A DNA stretch of 64,000 nucleotides. It comes from Bradyrhizobium sp. dw_78 (lineage in GTDB: Bacteria; Pseudomonadota; Alphaproteobacteria; Rhizobiales; Xanthobacteraceae). This document shows positions 62,651 to 64,000 of the stretch, in pieces. Location: positions 62,001 to 126,000 of the forward strand of contig NZ_JAAVUS010000015.1 in the NCBI RefSeq assembly GCF_018449525.1. Direction: 5' to 3'. Numbering within the stretch: position 1 is the first letter of the stretch; each line of letters begins with the position of its first letter. The notes below the pieces were generated by a model that searched no databases, was not told the origin of the DNA, and worked only from the letters and a program-made list of their open reading frames with translations. The position numbers were made by a program, and so were the translations under genes.

Positions 62651-63976
62651 ATGCAACAGGCCGCCGCGCCGAAAATCAGCTTTGTGTCCCTGGGATGCCC
62701 GAAGGCGCTGGTGGATTCCGAGCGGATCATCACGCGGCTGCGGGCGGAAGGCTATGAACTGGCGCGCAAGCATGACGGCGCCGATATCGTCATCGTCAAC
62801 ACCTGCGGCTTCCTCGATAGCGCCAAGCAGGAATCGCTGGGCGCCATCGGCGAAGCGATGGCCCAGAACGGCAAGGTCATCGTCACCGGATGCATGGGCG
62901 CGGAACCGGAGCAGATCGAGGCGGCCCATCCCGGGGTGCTCTCGATCACCGGACCGCAGCAATATGAGAGCGTGCTGGAGGCGGTACACCGCGCGCTGCC
63001 GCCGATGCATAATCCCCATCTCGACCTGGTGCCGCCGCAGGGCGTCAAGCTGACGCCACGGCATTACGCTTATCTGAAAATTTCCGAAGGCTGCAACAAC
63101 CGGTGCAGCTTCTGCATCATCCCGAAGCTGCGCGGCGACCTGGTGTCGCGTCCGGCCAACGACGTGTTGCGTGAGGCCGAAAAACTGGTCGGCGCCGGCG
63201 TCAGGGAATTGCTGGTGATCTCGCAGGACACCTCGGCCTATGGCGTCGATTTGAAATATGCGATGAGCCCGTGGAAGGACCGCGAGGTCCGCGCCAAATT
63301 CTATGATATCGCGCGCGAGCTCGGCGAGCTCGGCGCCTGGATCCGGCTGCAATATGTCTACCCCTACCCGCATGTCGACGAGGTCATCGGCCTGATGACC
63401 GACGGCAAGGTGCTGCCCTATCTCGACATTCCCTTTCAGCATGCGAGCCCCGATGTGCTGAAGGCGATGAAGCGTCCGGCGGCGCAGGACAAGACGCTCG
63501 AGCGGATCAAGCGATGGCGCGAGCAATGTCCGGATCTAACGTTGCGCTCGACCTTCATCGTCGGCTTTCCCGGCGAGACCGATTCCGACTTCGCTTATCT
63601 GCTCGACTGGCTGGATGAAGCCGAGATCGACCGCGTCGGCTGTTTCAAATATGAGCCGGTCGCGGGCGCGGCATCGAACGCGCTAGGCAGTGCCGTCCCG
63701 GACGAGGTCAAGCAGGAGCGCTGGAACGCGCTGATGGCGCGCCAGCAGAAGATTTCCGCCCGCCGGTTGAAGCGCAAGGTCGGCACAAGGCAGCAGGTCA
63801 TCATCGATGAAGTCGGCCCGACCGTCTCGAAGGGCCGCTCGAAAGCGGATGCGCCGGAGATCGACGGCGCGGTCTATGTTTCGAGCCGCCGTCCGCTGCG
63901 CGTCGGCGAGATCGTCACCGCCAAAATCGAACGCTCGGACGAATACGATCTGCACGGCAGCGTCGCCGGATTCTGA
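62651..63976 (+). CDS. rimO: Ribosomal protein S12 methylthiotransferase RimO
   Basis: 441 residues, radical-SAM methylthiotransferase modifying Asp of ribosomal protein S12. An N-terminal UPF0004 domain has ISFVSLGCPKALVDSE and VNTCGF, the radical-SAM cluster cysteines are Cys148, Cys152 and Cys155 in CNNRCSFC, and a C-terminal TRAM domain follows residue 370. ATG 62651 gives the family length; a GTG at 62624 is possible. Core gene, unrelated to its nitrogen-metabolism neighbours. Confidence 0.95.
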   Translation: MQQAAAPKISFVSLGCPKALVDSERIITRLRAEGYELARKHDGADIVIVNTCGFLDSAKQESLGAIGEAMAQNGKVIVTGCMGAEPEQIEAAHPGVLSITGPQQYESVLEAVHRALPPMHNPHLDLVPPQGVKLTPRHYAYLKISEGCNNRCSFCIIPKLRGDLVSRPANDVLREAEKLVGAGVRELLVISQDTSAYGVDLKYAMSPWKDREVRAKFYDIARELGELGAWIRLQYVYPYPHVDEVIGLMTDGKVLPYLDIPFQHASPDVLKAMKRPAAQDKTLERIKRWREQCPDLTLRSTFIVGFPGETDSDFAYLLDWLDEAEIDRVGCFKYEPVAGAASNALGSAVPDEVKQERWNALMARQQKISARRLKRKVGTRQQVIIDEVGPTVSKGRSKADAPEIDGAVYVSSRRPLRVGEIVTAKIERSDEYDLHGSVAGF

Positions 63977-64000
63977 ATGGAATGCTTGACATCCGCCATC

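Overview
The window is high-GC chromosomal DNA that reads as an alphaproteobacterium of the Bradyrhizobium type. This is inferred from gene content and an intergenic repeat familiar from that group, not from a search. Pointers are tripartite tricarboxylate (TTT) transporters, an HWE sensor kinase, a DUF982 protein, a DUF2778 transpeptidase, NasS/NasT nitrate control, and a recurrent hairpin-bearing repeat at two convergent gene junctions. I see no rRNA, tRNA, CRISPR array, insertion sequence or phage. The window looks like accessory metabolism plus a few core genes (rimO, nirA). Layout: (1) 1-5.5 kb: a minus-strand operon cyclase - HisD-family dehydrogenase - MFS permease - SDR (cut by the window edge), divergent from a TetR regulator, with two copies of a 12-bp operator-like repeat between them. 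(2) 5.6-9.6 kb: a tight five-gene minus-strand operon tctB-tctA-ridA-MOSC-reductase. (3) 9.7-11.4 kb: acuR-acuI acrylate pair with an operator-like palindrome. (4) 11.7-15.9 kb: TctC-type binding protein, acyl-CoA dehydrogenase, two-subunit CoA transferase, XRE-cupin regulator. (5) 16-25.3 kb: hydantoinase, hydantoin racemase, D-carbamoylase, cyanurate/barbiturate ring-opening hydrolase and a polyamine-type ABC importer. Two of its promoters match the sigma-54 consensus exactly and a third nearly so, pointing to a nitrogen-controlled scavenging regulon for cyclic ureides. (6) 25.6-31.3 kb: small secreted and membrane proteins, a TylF-type methyltransferase, two SDRs and an AraC regulator. (7) 31.6-41.5 kb: signalling. 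A 2095-residue soluble hybrid kinase carries eleven in-register 92-residue HAMP units (exactly 276 bp each) and three receiver domains. A REC-PAS-HWE kinase follows 10 bp later, then DUF982, a DUF2778 L,D-transpeptidase and a PilZ protein. (8) 41.8-53.8 kb: MFS permease, flavin monooxygenase and VOC protein ending in a clear terminator; a four-gene carbohydrate-type ABC importer with a 2-hydroxyacid dehydrogenase; a small hypothetical protein; a spermidine-synthase-like protein; a hydroxynitrile-lyase-like cupin; an RraA/aldolase-like protein. (9) 54-56.6 kb: pxpBCA 5-oxoprolinase. (10) 56.7-64 kb: a reductase with a four-cysteine Fe-S motif in place of a flavodoxin domain, nirA-type siroheme reductase, nasS, nasT, and rimO. 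The best candidates for something not well described are the sigma-54 hydantoin/cyanurate cluster, the tctBA-ridA-MOSC-reductase operon (a possible N-oxygenated-compound reduction and imine-clearing system), the giant HAMP-array kinase, and the Fe-S 'CysJ-like' reductase beside nirA/nasST.
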